Source of the DNA: Lachnospiraceae bacterium 3-1
Lineage (GTDB): Bacteria; Bacillota; Clostridia; Lachnospirales; Lachnospiraceae
DNA length: 64,000 nt
Direction: 5' to 3'
Assembly: GCA_000403255.2 (NCBI GenBank)
Contig: KE159591.1
Span: 431,216-495,215, forward strand
The position numbers were made by a program, and so were the translations under genes. This document shows positions 1 to 9,285 of this stretch, in pieces. The notes under the pieces were generated by a model. That model was not told the DNA's origin. It made no database searches and saw only the letters and a list, made by a program, of their open reading frames with translations. Numbering within the stretch: the first letter of the stretch is position 1; every line of letters begins with the position of its first letter.

Positions 1-240
1 CTGATCCATCTGCCCGCCCTGGCTGCCGGACAGCTGAAGAACTGAATGCTTCATAGGGCTGTGGGTCTCTTGATGGGATCCATGGCCTTTTATATTTCAG
101 GAAGGAATTCATGCTCTGGCAGCGTGCCATATTTTCGGTAGGATTGTGCATTCACAGACAGCACTGCGCAGTCAATTGGATAAAGGTTGGAAAAATAATT
201 CGTCATTTGCGTCTCCCTCAATTCGCCGTCCGACAATATA
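1..240 (-). other. Unidentified remnant joined to the GH130 fragment
   Basis: After the GH130-like reading frame breaks near position 235, the minus strand carries a different open stretch in another frame. It reads through about 235 to 90, where it stops at TAA; a further frame stays open from about 90 to the window edge. Neither part resembles a family I can name, and neither has its own start or ribosome binding site. This looks like the debris of a deletion that fused the GH130 start to another gene. The window edge prevents a firm call. Confidence 0.3.
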
Positions 241-462
241 TGGAATTCCATTAGTCTGTTCCCCACGGAATACCCCAATAAATTCACCTTTGTAGGGCAT
301 CACTGCACTATTAAAAATCCGTGCAACCCCTTCCGCAGGATTGCGCCCAATAATCGGATTGTCGCTGTAACGCCATAACGGCATCCAGGGCTTGCTGTTT
401 TCCGGTCTTTCCTGCCAGGGCACATTGGGTACCGCTGCCCCGATAATTTTAACTTCGCTCAT
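172..462 (-). pseudogene. Truncated GH130 mannoside phosphorylase
   Basis: The first 75 to 80 codons match the N-terminus of GH130 enzymes, which phosphorolyse beta-1,4-mannosyl-glucose or beta-1,4-mannooligosaccharides in the cytoplasm to give mannose 1-phosphate. The typical opening is visible (MSEVKIIGAAVPNVPWQERP, then NPIIGRNP and TNGIPYIVGR). Right after IVGR the family sequence ends and 17 unrelated residues lead to a stop. Intact members are around 330 to 400 residues, so at most a quarter of the gene remains. It lies directly downstream of a sugar ABC transporter on the same strand, which fits a mannoside utilisation operon. The start has a usable AGGAATAG-type site upstream. No activity is expected from this copy. 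Confidence 0.7.
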
Positions 463-494
463 TTAACTATTCCTCCATATCCACATATAGATTC

Positions 495-1340
495 TTATCC
501 TTTTACAGCTCCCGCAGCCAGTCCGCCGTAAATCTGCTTCTGGCAGAGTATAAAGACAATCAATGCCGGCACCATTGTGATAATCACGCCTGCGCAGATG
601 TAATTATACTGATTTCCCAGAGGGCCTGTAAATTTAAACAACGACGTTGCAACCGTTACCAAACGGTTCTTATCCTGTAAATAAAGATTTGCTGTAAAGT
701 ACTCGTTATATACACTGACGCCCTTTAAAATCATAACCGTTACAATCGCCGGCTTTAAAAGGGGAAATAAAATCCTGAAAAATACGCCAAAATAAGTACA
801 TCCATCCATAATTGCCGATTCATCCAGAGAATCCGGTATGTTTTCAAAAAACTGAATAAAAATGTAAATAGAAATAATGTCCGTGCCGCACATCATAATA
901 ATGTAGCCTGGCAAAAAGTTAATCCATCCAAGGCTGTACATAATCTGATATACAGATACCTGCATAGCAATGCCGGGAAGCAGGGAAGCAAACAGGAACA
1001 GATTTCGGATAAAACCATTGCCTTTGAATTTGAAACGGCTCAGCACATAGGCAAGCATGGAACCAGTCAGAATAGAACCAGCCAGTACAAATACCAGAAT
1101 AATAATGGAATTGCGGAATGCAACACCCATATTTGCCTGGGACCATGCCTGTATGAAATTCTCAAAATAAAGCCAGCTTTTGGGAAAAGTCATAACATTG
1201 GTAGAAGCATATTCCTCCGGCGTCTTAAAGGCTGTGATCACACAGACCACAATGGGAAGTACAGAGATAAATCCTCCCAAAATCAAAGTGATATATTTCA
1301 AAACAGATATCAGAGTCCTTTTCATTTTTGCCTTTGACAT
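495..1340 (-). CDS. Carbohydrate ABC transporter permease, MalG type
   Basis: A 281-residue inner-membrane permease of the MalG class of sugar importers (CUT1 family), with six predicted membrane segments. The first spans about residues 12 to 35. The EAA loop that docks the ATPase lies near residues 178 to 198 (ESAIMDGCTYFGVFFRILFP). It ends about 30 bp before the GH130 remnant and starts at the last base of the upstream permease gene, so translation is probably coupled. No ATPase gene is in the window; CUT1 systems in Firmicutes commonly share one MsmX-like ATPase encoded elsewhere. The substrate is inferred to be a mannoside from the neighbouring GH130. Confidence 0.9.
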   Translation of the reverse strand: MSKAKMKRTLISVLKYITLILGGFISVLPIVVCVITAFKTPEEYASTNVMTFPKSWLYFENFIQAWSQANMGVAFRNSIIILVFVLAGSILTGSMLAYVLSRFKFKGNGFIRNLFLFASLLPGIAMQVSVYQIMYSLGWINFLPGYIIMMCGTDIISIYIFIQFFENIPDSLDESAIMDGCTYFGVFFRILFPLLKPAIVTVMILKGVSVYNEYFTANLYLQDKNRLVTVATSLFKFTGPLGNQYNYICAGVIITMVPALIVFILCQKQIYGGLAAGAVKG

Positions 1341-2317
1341 TACCGTGCACCTCCTTTTGCTTCCAAACGTTTTTTACGCCTTCTGACTTCACGGAGCGGT
1401 TCCGCATCCCCTACGCCGAAGTAGTATTTTTCCACCCACTTCTGGATCAGCGTTGCAATCATAATCAGCACAAGCAGAACAATCGCCATTGCAGAGGCCA
1501 ATCCTACCTTTTGGCTTTCATGGGCCAGTTTGTTCATAATAACAAAATATGTTCCTGTTCCAAAATCGCCGCCAGTGATAACGTAGGGCGGTTCGAATAC
1601 GCTCAAGGAACCAGTAATAGAAAGAATCATGTTCAACACGATAATCGTCTTGATGCTGGGCAGGATAATATAGATAAACTTCTGGAAGCTGTTGGCTCCG
1701 TCAATATCTCCAGCCTCATACAAAGAAGCGTCTACAGACATAATTGCCCCGATGAACATAACCATGCCCTGCCCCATATATCTCCACACAGAAGTGGCGG
1801 CAACCGAAATATTATTGATGCTGGTATCCTTCAGCCAGTATGGAAGCTGCTCCAGATTAAATCCGCACCACTGAAGAACGGTATCTAAAACGAATCCTCT
1901 GGTATAAAAGAATTTGAAAATAAAACCCACCGCAATACCGCATACCAGATATGGGAAAAACATCAGACCTTTAAACACTCCGCTGCCCTTGATCTTAAAG
2001 CTCAGCACAGACGCAAAATACAGAGCAAGCTGAACAAAAGAAGCCACAATATAGTACAGACTCAGCTTTAACGCCTGAAAACAATCCTCTCTTGTAAACA
2101 CTTCCATATAATTTTTCAGCCCCACAAACTCCTTTTCACCGATATACTTCATATCATAAAAGCTGAATCCGATCGTTTTAAAGAAGGGGATATAGGTAAA
2201 GACCAGAAGCAGTGTTACCGGCACAAACATAAAGGTAAAAATACACAGCTTTCTGTTTACTTTTCCTGATGTCACCCATGCCTTGAAGCTCTTCTTTTCA
2301 TTCATAAATCCACGCAC
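1340..2317 (-). CDS. Carbohydrate ABC transporter permease, MalF type
   Basis: A 325-residue partner permease of the MalF class. The first hydrophobic segment is near residues 24 to 48 and the EAA loop is near residues 204 to 224 (EAGDIDGANSFQKFIYIILP). The long Lys/Arg-rich C-terminal tail is cytoplasmic. The listed start overlaps the end of the binding-protein gene by 20 bp; a second ATG four codons in (2305) also gives a reasonable start, and its overlap is shorter. Binding protein, MalF and MalG in this order are the usual CUT1 layout. Confidence 0.9.
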   Translation of the reverse strand: MRGFMNEKKSFKAWVTSGKVNRKLCIFTFMFVPVTLLLVFTYIPFFKTIGFSFYDMKYIGEKEFVGLKNYMEVFTREDCFQALKLSLYYIVASFVQLALYFASVLSFKIKGSGVFKGLMFFPYLVCGIAVGFIFKFFYTRGFVLDTVLQWCGFNLEQLPYWLKDTSINNISVAATSVWRYMGQGMVMFIGAIMSVDASLYEAGDIDGANSFQKFIYIILPSIKTIIVLNMILSITGSLSVFEPPYVITGGDFGTGTYFVIMNKLAHESQKVGLASAMAIVLLVLIMIATLIQKWVEKYYFGVGDAEPLREVRRRKKRLEAKGGAR

Positions 2318-3518
2318 TCCTTTCCTTTTCCGGGTTATTTACTACAAGCTCTATACCATCCAACGCCTTTAAAGCTTCCGGATATTCATCACCAATTACA
2401 ATGGAAAGTCCGCCTTCTCCCTGAGCAAATCCTGATTTCTCCACCAGCCATTTAATGTAACACATTGCCGCAATCTGATTGTCTTTAGAGCTGTTGCAGT
2501 TGATGCCGTAATTATAATCAGGCCCTGCCGATACATACTGTTTTCCGTCCACAGTAATTGGAAAAGCCATATAGCCGATATCATCTGCATTGTCGCCTGC
2601 CTGCTGCATCTGTATCACAGACCAAGAACCAAGGGCCATGCAGCCGATCTCGCCTTTATTCAGCATGCCTTTGCTGCCTTCCCAGTCAGTAGTAGTGGGA
2701 TCTTCCTCGGTCAGCCCTCTTTTTACCGCTTCATACAAGGTATTGTATACAGCATACGGACCAGTTCCGTCTCCTCTGTCTGAGAAGGGATTCCGTCCTT
2801 TGGTAAGTCCATTGTTAGAAAAATCTGCATCCCCTGTAGCGCCGCCGTCAATGTATGCGTCCCATGCCGTCATTGTCCAGCCTGCCGCAAAATTGGTATA
2901 CAGCGGAATAGCGTCTGTCTTATCTTTAATCTGCTGCAGCGCATTCAGAAACTCATCCGGCGTCTTTGGAAGATCCTTAATTCCTGCTTGTTCAAACACT
3001 GCCCTGTTGTATACAATTCCCTGAACATTGGCCATGGAAGGAATTCCATATACATTATCCTGATATGCGTAATTATTCAGCATATTTTCTTCATAGCTTT
3101 CGGCAAGGGTCTTTTTGTCGCCCAATTTTGCAAAATAATTTCCTAATTCATCCTTATCAACAGTCATTGGAACCATGCAGATATCACCCCAGTCGCCAGT
3201 GGTAAGGCGTGTCTGCATGTCATCTGCATAACTTGTGATTCCTTCATATTCGATATTGATTTTCGGGTATAATTTCTGGAACTCTTCTATGTAGCCTTTG
3301 AATGTGGTGCCAACGGCGTCCGTTTTGTGAGTTACGAACTTCAGGTTTGCCTCAATGTCTGTGTAATCCTCCCCCAGCTTAATCTGGTCAATAGTCACAT
3401 CCATTGCCTGCCCATCCTCTTTTTTCTCCTGCTCTTTGTTTCCGCATGCGGATAATGGCATTACCATAATCGCTGCAAGTGAAGCCGCAAGTACTCTCTT
3501 CAAGGTTTTCTTTTTCAT
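2298..3518 (-). CDS. Extracellular sugar-binding lipoprotein of the ABC importer
   Basis: A 406-residue solute-binding protein of the SBP_bac_1 class. The N-terminus is a lipoprotein signal with a basic start, hydrophobic core and lipobox LSAC, giving a lipid-anchored Cys at about residue 25. The mature part has the family pattern, including YEGITSYADDMQTRLTTGDWGDIC near residues 95 to 115, written here only as a landmark region. It captures the sugar outside the cell and delivers it to the two permeases downstream. It is slightly shorter than many CUT1 binding proteins (about 430 residues), but both ends look natural. It is the first gene of the operon, and a promoter with an operator-like palindrome lies upstream. 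Confidence 0.88.
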   Translation of the reverse strand: MKKKTLKRVLAASLAAIMVMPLSACGNKEQEKKEDGQAMDVTIDQIKLGEDYTDIEANLKFVTHKTDAVGTTFKGYIEEFQKLYPKINIEYEGITSYADDMQTRLTTGDWGDICMVPMTVDKDELGNYFAKLGDKKTLAESYEENMLNNYAYQDNVYGIPSMANVQGIVYNRAVFEQAGIKDLPKTPDEFLNALQQIKDKTDAIPLYTNFAAGWTMTAWDAYIDGGATGDADFSNNGLTKGRNPFSDRGDGTGPYAVYNTLYEAVKRGLTEEDPTTTDWEGSKGMLNKGEIGCMALGSWSVIQMQQAGDNADDIGYMAFPITVDGKQYVSAGPDYNYGINCNSSKDNQIAAMCYIKWLVEKSGFAQGEGGLSIVIGDEYPEALKALDGIELVVNNPEKERSAWIYE

Positions 3519-3627
3519 AGTTTCTCTCCTTTTTCTTTTTTATTTTAAGGTTATGAACCCTTAATGAACATATATTTTTTCATCCCACTCTACTTTACTA
3601 TTATGTTAATTTTTTTATTTTTTAACT

Positions 3628-3663
3628 TTTAATTTGACTATATAAATTAAATTATTTTGTCAA
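3628..3663 (-). promoter_or_regulatory. Candidate promoter and LacI-type operator for the sugar transporter
   Basis: On the minus strand there is a consensus -35 TTGACA (3658-3663) and a -10-like TATAGT (3637-3642) with a 15-base spacer, shorter than the usual 17. An inverted repeat TTTAATTT/AAATTAAA (3628-3635 and 3644-3651) covers the -10. A palindrome in that place is what a LacI-family repressor would use, and two such regulators are encoded just upstream. The TSS would be about 110 bases before the binding-protein gene. Confidence 0.45.
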
Positions 3664-3773
3664 TACTTTCCCTTTTTATTGTGATTTTTTCGTTATTTTT
3701 GCCAATTACATGCTTATATTTTTGTCTATAATTAATAGTATATTTCCTCTTTTTCTTGCTTTTTTAAATTAAT

Positions 3774-3816
3774 TTAAGTTTATAAATAAATCTATATATA
3801 TTATTTATAAACTTAA
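3774..3816. repeat. Perfect 16-bp AT-rich inverted repeat
   Basis: TTAAGTTTATAAATAA at 3774-3789 is repeated in inverse at 3801-3816 with an 11-base centre. It lies between the LacI gene terminator and the sugar transporter promoter. It could be a second regulator-binding site or a weak hairpin. The rest of the gene-free stretch 3519-3885 is AT-rich and contains only this repeat, the promoter and the terminator listed separately. Confidence 0.5.
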
Positions 3817-3823
3817 CCAAAAC

Positions 3824-3867
3824 AAAGCACGCCAGGTCATTCACAGTAAAATGACCTGGCGTGCTTT
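3824..3867 (-). terminator. Strong hairpin terminator after the LacI gene
   Basis: AAAGCACGCCAGGTCAT (3824-3840) pairs perfectly over 17 bp with 3851-3867 around a 10-base loop. Read on the minus strand the stem is followed by a U-rich stretch, so it fits a rho-independent terminator for the LacI-type gene ending at 3886. Confidence 0.75.
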
Positions 3868-3885
3868 GACGCAACAAGGTTTTTC

Positions 3886-4913
3886 CTATATTATTTTCTC
3901 TTTTCTTGACTTTACCGTTCTTTTTTCAACAATTCTCCCTGCTACAATCTGAACGCCTTCCACATATTTTTTATGTTTTATTTTCTTTATTAATGATTTC
4001 ACACATATCTCCGCCATTCGGTCCATATCAACACTGTATGAGGTGATTCGATCTTCCTCCCTCCCCACGCCTCCTGGCAAAAAATCATCAAAACCCACAA
4101 CCGACACATCTTCCGGCACCGAATAGCCCAGTTCTTCCAAATCCTGAATTAAAGTATAGGCCGCCAGATCACAATTGCACACATAGGCGTCCATTTCAAT
4201 TCGTCTGGTCAGAATCTTATCATAAATTTTTCCATATTTGCTGCGATCTGAAATTTCCCATTGATTTTCAAAAATTATATTATTTTGCCTTAAGGCTTTT
4301 CTGTAACCCCAGAATCGATCTGCAATGCTGTTTGTAGCATCTACATTCCCTACAAATCCTATTTTTTTGTGCCCATGCCTGATCAGATAATTGGTAAGAA
4401 GGTACGTTCCATAATACCCATCCGAAATAACTGTATCAAATGCAATAGACGGCATATAGGTATCAAGAAAAAAACCGGCAATTCTACCTGGCTAACTATC
4501 TTTTCAATATATTTTTCATCTAACTGCCCTAAAAGAATTAACCCATCAACCTTTCCATCCTGCAATACCTTAGGAATGTTGCTCTCTTCTTCATCTTCCT
4601 TTGAAAGCAGCTCCAAAATTCCATAATACCTATTATCATATAATGCCCGGACTACTTTCTCATACAATTGTCCATAAAAGGAAAGGGAATATCCATAATA
4701 ATGTTCTGGAACAATTACACCAATATTACCTGTTTCGCCAACTGTAACCTTCCCTGACTGATTGGGTATATACCCCATCTGCTGTGCAACCTGCTTAATT
4801 CTCATCCGAAGCTCATCACTTACCCCTGGTTTTCCTGACAACGCTTTGGAAACTGCAACATTTCTTACTCCAACCTGTGCCGCTATATCTGCTAATGTTA
4901 CATCCTTAGCCAT
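3886..4913 (-). pseudogene. LacI-family transcriptional regulator, frameshifted
   Basis: Two overlapping open frames together make one LacI-family repressor of about 340 residues. The upstream frame has the start MAKDVTLADIAAQVG with the helix-turn-helix and hinge, and the first part of the periplasmic-binding-like core. The downstream frame carries the rest, from about MPSIAFDTVISDGYYGTYLL to the C-terminus. The break is in a run of seven A on the plus strand (4468-4474); one more A would restore the reading ELPVFFLDTYMPS, which aligns with the paralogue next door. It is either a real inactivating or phase-variable slip, or a sequencing error. The chosen start at 4913 follows GGAGG with six bases spacing. 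It probably regulates the sugar transporter. Confidence 0.8.
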
Positions 4914-4971
4914 ATATATCCTCCGTTTAACAAACACTATTACATTAATTTAATCTTTTACAATTAATTTT

Positions 4972-5000
4972 AATATACCCAAAATTTATAGTGTTGTCAA
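4972..5000 (-). promoter_or_regulatory. Promoter for the frameshifted LacI gene
   Basis: Minus-strand TTGACA (4995-5000) and TATATT (4972-4977) are separated by exactly 17 bases, a near-ideal sigma-A promoter. Downstream are AT-rich motifs (TTAAAATTAAT and TTAAATTAAT, about 4942-4973) like the half-sites of the operator before the binding-protein gene, which suggests autoregulation. Confidence 0.65.
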
Positions 5001-5035
5001 GCATACCGGAATTTTGAAAAAAGCAGGGAAAATTT

Positions 5036-6055
5036 TTATAATTTTTTCACACTATCTTTATATACTGGATGACCCTCTACCACAAATACCCCCTTTCGGT
5101 AATTCTCCCCTGCAATTTTCCTGACAATGCTGTGGATTACCCTGCGCGCCATCTCCTTGATATCCACCTCAAATGTGGTAATCTCCACCTGACAGATACC
5201 TGGATAAAGATAATTATCATACCCCACCACCGAAATATCCTCTGGCACCAGGTAGCCTGCTGCATTCAGTTTGCGAATCACCTCGCTGGCAGTTAAGTCA
5301 CAGTTGCAGGCAAATGCTGTTGGCATATCCTTTGGCAGCTCCAGGTAATTTTCCACGTCAATATGACAGCTTCCCTCTTCCCGGTCCTTCAAAACCCAAT
5401 CCTTACGCACCTCTTGCCCATGTTCCATCAAAGCTTTCGCATACCCAAAATATCGGTCTGTAATACTTCCAGAAGCCAACAACGTTCCCACAAAAGCAAT
5501 TTTTTCATGTCCCATTTCAAACAGATAGTTCACCAGTCGGTACATTCCATAAAAGCTGTCCGATATCACTGCATCACAGTCTTTTGTTTCATCATAAAAA
5601 TCCATATATACCTGCGGTAGCCTTGCCTCCTGCTCTAGAAAATCTAAATATTTTTTACTCAGACGCCCAATGATAATCAGACCGTCCACCTTGCCCTCCC
5701 GCACCAGCTTCGGAAGCTCCAGCCCCTGCTCCTCCTGGGATTCCACCACCTCCAGCATGGTAAAGACTCCCCGGGAAGCAGCCTTTGTTGTTACCATCTG
5801 GTACATCTGCCAGTAAAAGGAATCATATTTTTCCAAAAAGCTTTCTCCGATCAGCACTCCAATATTATAACTTTTTTCTCCCCCCATCCTCCGTTGGACA
5901 GAGGGGGATACATACCCCATTTCTTTTGCAAGCTGTTTGATTTTCCCTCGCATTTCTTCACTAACGCCCTTTTGATTGGAAAGAGCCTTTGATACTGTAA
6001 CCGTGCTGACATTTAATCTCTCTGCAATATCTGCCAACTTTACCGCTTTTGCCAT
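5036..6055 (-). CDS. LacI-family transcriptional regulator
   Basis: A 339-residue repressor with an N-terminal helix-turn-helix (MAKAVKLADIAERLNVSTVT) and hinge, followed by a sugar-sensing periplasmic-binding-like domain from about residue 65. The end pattern PEDISVVGYDNY is typical of the family. It is a close paralogue of the frameshifted gene downstream and is intact. The start is preceded by GGAGGGTGG at suitable spacing. The tandem arrangement suggests duplication; the pair may bind the same or related palindromes in the transporter promoter. The effector is not predictable from sequence, but a mannoside is a fair guess from context. Confidence 0.9.
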   Translation of the reverse strand: MAKAVKLADIAERLNVSTVTVSKALSNQKGVSEEMRGKIKQLAKEMGYVSPSVQRRMGGEKSYNIGVLIGESFLEKYDSFYWQMYQMVTTKAASRGVFTMLEVVESQEEQGLELPKLVREGKVDGLIIIGRLSKKYLDFLEQEARLPQVYMDFYDETKDCDAVISDSFYGMYRLVNYLFEMGHEKIAFVGTLLASGSITDRYFGYAKALMEHGQEVRKDWVLKDREEGSCHIDVENYLELPKDMPTAFACNCDLTASEVIRKLNAAGYLVPEDISVVGYDNYLYPGICQVEITTFEVDIKEMARRVIHSIVRKIAGENYRKGVFVVEGHPVYKDSVKKL

Positions 6056-6101
6056 AGTTCCACCCTCCCAACAGATAATTGAAATATTCTGATCCTACTA
6101 T

Positions 6102-6722
6102 TTAATCTAAAAATGCAAAGGGAGATTCCTTCTTCATATGCAAAAACTGCATCAGGAGGTACGCGCAACGCAAAGACACACGCTCTGTCTCCAGAATCCT
6201 CTCTACCTCCTGCCTGTCCGCCAGGATCACTTCAATTTCTTCACTGTCCTCCTGATAACTTCTATCAATTTTTCCAGATGCATATCCAAATACTGCTCCA
6301 CTGGTTTCATCTGTGAACCCAGGACCCAAGAAAAACGGCCGCCGATAAATACTTTTTCCTCCGTGATACACAGTAAAATCCAACCCCGTCTCCTCCTTCA
6401 TCTCCCGGACTGCAGCTTCCTCTGGGGTTTCACCATCATCCACCAGCCCAGCAGGAAGCTCATAGAGATAATCTCCGATTGGATAACGGTACTGACGTAT
6501 CATTACAATTTTCTCCGGATTATCCCTCCATATTGGATAAATTACAATACCCTCTGGCTTTAATTCCTTCGTCTTAATCTTTAGGCTTCCTTCCTGGTTC
6601 CGGCTGACAAAATAATAATGAAAAGGTTCTCCGCTTCTGGTTAATGCATCTATATGATACAAATTTAAAAACGGGTTATCTGTCAATTTCTGTATATCAG
6701 TGAATTTCTTTTTCTCTCCCAA
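6102..6722 (-). CDS. Nudix hydrolase, ADP-ribose pyrophosphatase-like
   Basis: A 206-residue cytoplasmic Nudix enzyme. The full Nudix box is present, with G and E followed by REMKEETGL at about residues 98 to 120, giving the Mg2+-binding glutamates. The N-terminal beta-strand domain and the P-I-W-R-D segment are as in ADP-ribose pyrophosphatases, which split ADP-ribose to AMP and ribose 5-phosphate. The start is a TTG at 6720-6722, with AGGTG about eight bases upstream; no later Met would keep the N-terminal domain. It is followed by the LacI gene and preceded by phosphoglucomutase, with no sign of a shared function. Confidence 0.85.
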   Translation of the reverse strand: MGEKKKFTDIQKLTDNPFLNLYHIDALTRSGEPFHYYFVSRNQEGSLKIKTKELKPEGIVIYPIWRDNPEKIVMIRQYRYPIGDYLYELPAGLVDDGETPEEAAVREMKEETGLDFTVYHGGKSIYRRPFFLGPGFTDETSGAVFGYASGKIDRSYQEDSEEIEVILADRQEVERILETERVSLRCAYLLMQFLHMKKESPFAFLD

Positions 6723-6790
6723 AAATTTTCACCTGCTTTCCATTCTTACAGCATCCATTACAATATTATGCAAGCATAAGATTTGCTGAT

Positions 6791-8500
6791 TTACACCAAA
6801 TCTTTTTTTAACCCTTCCAGCTTCTCGTTGGCATCTTCCAGAGACGATCCCTTTACCCCAAAGTAAAATTTAATCTTTGGCTCTGTGCCAGAAGGCCGCA
6901 CGCAGCACCATGCGTTGTCGCTTAACTCATAGTATAACACATTAGATTGGGGAAGTCCCGTAGCAGTTACTTCTCCAGTTTTCAAATCTTTCCTGGTATC
7001 CGCTTGATAATCCCGCACTGCAAGCACATCAAACCCACCCAGGGATGCTTTCGGCTCACGACGCATTTTACTCATCATTTCCTGAATCTGGGCAGCGCCG
7101 TCAATTCCTTTCAGTGTCACAGTAAAAAGCCCCTCTTTATAGTAACCATATTTTTCATACATGTCTATCATAGCATCCCACAAAGTTTTTCCCTTCGTCT
7201 TGTAATAAGCAGCTGCCTCGCAAAGCATCATTACTGCCACGCAAGCGTCTTTGTCCCGGGCATAAACACCTGCCAGACATCCATAGCTTTCTTCTAATCC
7301 AAATACATAGTGATAACTGTTCTTCTCCTCAAACCACTTAATCTGCTCCCCAATGTATTTGAATCCCGTCAGCACCTCAATGAGCTTCACGCCGTACTCT
7401 GCGGCAATGGCCTTCGCCATATCAGTAGTTACAATAGTCTCAACCAATGCAGGATTTTCCGGCATGGTTCCGGCCACAGTCCGTTCCCGTAAAATATATT
7501 CTGCAATAAGCATTCCAGACATATTTCCCGTAAAGCTTACATATTCTCCACTCCTCGCATCCTTACAATATACGCCCAAACGGTCTGCATCAGGGTCTGT
7601 CGCCAGCACAATATCTGCATCCACTTCTTTTGCAAGATTAAGAGCCAATTCCCAGGTTTCCTCCGCCTCAGGGTTAGGATAGCTAACGGTAGGGAAATTC
7701 CCGTCTGGAAGTTCCTGCTCTTTCACCACATACACATGTTCAAATCCAAGCTCTTTTAATACCCGACGTACAGGCAGGTTCCCAGTACCATGCAAAGGTG
7801 TATAAACAATCTTAAACTCTTTTGCAGCATCCTTGATAATTTCTGGATAAATGCTCTGCTTTTTCAGTTCCTCCATATAAGCATCATCCATCTCTGGGCC
7901 AATCACCTGATACAACCCTGCTTTTTCCGCCTCTTCCTTTCCCATGGTTTTTACCTGAGAAAATTCTGTCACCTTCGCTACTTCCGCTAATATATTTTTA
8001 TCGTGAGGCGGCGTAATCTGAGCGCCATCCTCCCAATATACTTTATATCCATTGTATTCCCGTGGGTTATGGCTAGCAGTTACGACAATACCAGAAATAC
8101 ATCCCAACTGCCTGACTGCAAAAGACAATTCCGGGGTTGGCCGGAGACTGGGAAATACCCAGGTTTTAATTCCATTGGCATTCAGGCACAACGCAGCCTC
8201 ATCTGCAAATTCTGGCGACATCCTTCTGGAATCATAAGCGATTGCCACGCCTTTTTCCTGTTCCCCCTGGCTAATGATATAATTCGCAAGTCCCTGGGTG
8301 GCCTGGCGCACTGTGTAGATATTCATGCGGTTAGTCCCTGCTCCAATCACCCCCCGAAGTCCACCGGTTCCAAACTCAAGCTGACGATAAAAGCGATCTT
8401 CAATCTCCTTCTCATCTGTCAAAGCTAGAAGCTCTTTCCTGGTATTCTCATCAAAATACGGGTCTTCACACCATTGTTTATACACTTCTCTGTAACTCAT
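6791..8500 (-). CDS. pgcA: Phosphoglucomutase/phosphomannomutase, alpha-phosphohexomutase family
   Basis: A 569-residue cytoplasmic enzyme that interconverts glucose 1-phosphate and glucose 6-phosphate, and possibly the mannose forms. The phosphoserine loop TASHNP is near residue 140, the Mg2+-binding loop DPDADRLG near 300, the sugar-binding EESYG near 405 and the phosphate-binding RPSGTEPK near the C-terminus. A GTG four codons earlier (8512) would also be open, but ATG at 8500 is better placed after GAGG. Glucose 1-phosphate is the substrate of GlgC, encoded nearby, and mannose 1-phosphate is the product of GH130 enzymes, so it links both neighbours. Confidence 0.92.
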   Translation of the reverse strand: MSYREVYKQWCEDPYFDENTRKELLALTDEKEIEDRFYRQLEFGTGGLRGVIGAGTNRMNIYTVRQATQGLANYIISQGEQEKGVAIAYDSRRMSPEFADEAALCLNANGIKTWVFPSLRPTPELSFAVRQLGCISGIVVTASHNPREYNGYKVYWEDGAQITPPHDKNILAEVAKVTEFSQVKTMGKEEAEKAGLYQVIGPEMDDAYMEELKKQSIYPEIIKDAAKEFKIVYTPLHGTGNLPVRRVLKELGFEHVYVVKEQELPDGNFPTVSYPNPEAEETWELALNLAKEVDADIVLATDPDADRLGVYCKDARSGEYVSFTGNMSGMLIAEYILRERTVAGTMPENPALVETIVTTDMAKAIAAEYGVKLIEVLTGFKYIGEQIKWFEEKNSYHYVFGLEESYGCLAGVYARDKDACVAVMMLCEAAAYYKTKGKTLWDAMIDMYEKYGYYKEGLFTVTLKGIDGAAQIQEMMSKMRREPKASLGGFDVLAVRDYQADTRKDLKTGEVTATGLPQSNVLYYELSDNAWCCVRPSGTEPKIKFYFGVKGSSLEDANEKLEGLKKDLV

Positions 8501-8564
8501 ATGTTTCCTCACTTTCCTGGACTGGTTTTACATTTTCACAGAAAGTTTATTCCTTCCACCTTTA

Positions 8565-8580
8565 TGAAAATGCATTTTCA
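8565..8580. promoter_or_regulatory. 16-bp perfect palindrome upstream of the phosphoglucomutase gene
   Basis: TGAAAATGCATTTTCA is its own reverse complement and lies about 65 bases before the gene start, a good place for an operator. The rest of 8501-8888 is AT-rich, with repeated TTAACTTA-type words on both sides of 8600-8630 and no open frame I would call a gene. Confidence 0.35.
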
Positions 8581-8888
8581 ACCTTTACAAAAACTTAAAA
8601 TTTATTTTTATTAACTTAAATATTAACTTATTATATATCATTTTTTAGTTTTCTGCAAATGTTTTTTATCAATCTAATCTACAAAAAACCAGCCAATCTT
8701 AGAATAGTGTATAGAATGTTATTTTCAGTCAGTTCCTTAGCGTATTTAAAATAAACAAATGCAGTGGATAACCAAAATAGTAAAAGCATTGCTCCAGTCT
8801 GCATGTTTTTCTATTTGTTTCTTTCTTTTAAAGTCATGGACTTTCACGCATGCATTCGCGTGGCAAGGTCATTCCTATAGAAGAATAA

Positions 8889-8923
8889 AGCCAGTGCAAA
8901 GGCTTTTTCCCTCTGCACTGGCT
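8889..8923 (-). terminator. Terminator after spoVG
   Basis: AGCCAGTGCA (8889-8898) pairs with TGCACTGGCT (8914-8923). On the minus strand it lies about 50 bases after the spoVG stop and is followed by UUUAUUCUU, as expected of an intrinsic terminator. Confidence 0.7.
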
Positions 8924-8975
8924 CTGCCATTTCTTATTCTCTTTTCTAACATATCCCATTGCATCAGTTCTCCTG

Positions 8976-9245
8976 TCATTCCTCTGCTGTCTCAGTTTCC
9001 ATCCGATACTTATCCAGAATAATACTCTGAATTACCTCCCGTGTCTGTGAATTAATTGGGTGGGCAATGTCCCTATATTCACCATCTGCCGCTTTCCTGC
9101 TTGGCATTGCAATGAATAATCCTTTTTCGCCCTCAATCACTTTGATATCATGGACTACAAATTCTTCATCAATGGTAATGGACACCACTGCCCGCATCTT
9201 TCCTTCTTTTTCCACTTTACGGATTCTCACGTCTGTGATCTGCAT
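8976..9245 (-). CDS. spoVG: SpoVG family RNA/DNA-binding regulator
   Basis: An 89-residue protein beginning [20 protein letters not shown], the standard SpoVG start, with the conserved core [20 protein letters not shown] near residues 45 to 65. SpoVG proteins are small nucleic-acid-binding regulators linked to sporulation septation, envelope and virulence genes. An upstream in-frame Met at 9290 exists, but the 9245 start follows GGGGCGGTG and matches the family's length. It is transcribed alone, between its own promoter and terminator. Confidence 0.95.
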   Translation of the reverse strand: MQITDVRIRKVEKEGKMRAVVSITIDEEFVVHDIKVIEGEKGLFIAMPSRKAADGEYRDIAHPINSQTREVIQSIILDKYRMETETAEE

Positions 9246-9285
9246 ACATTCACCGCCCCTTCGTAATATGTTCTTCAACCACGCA

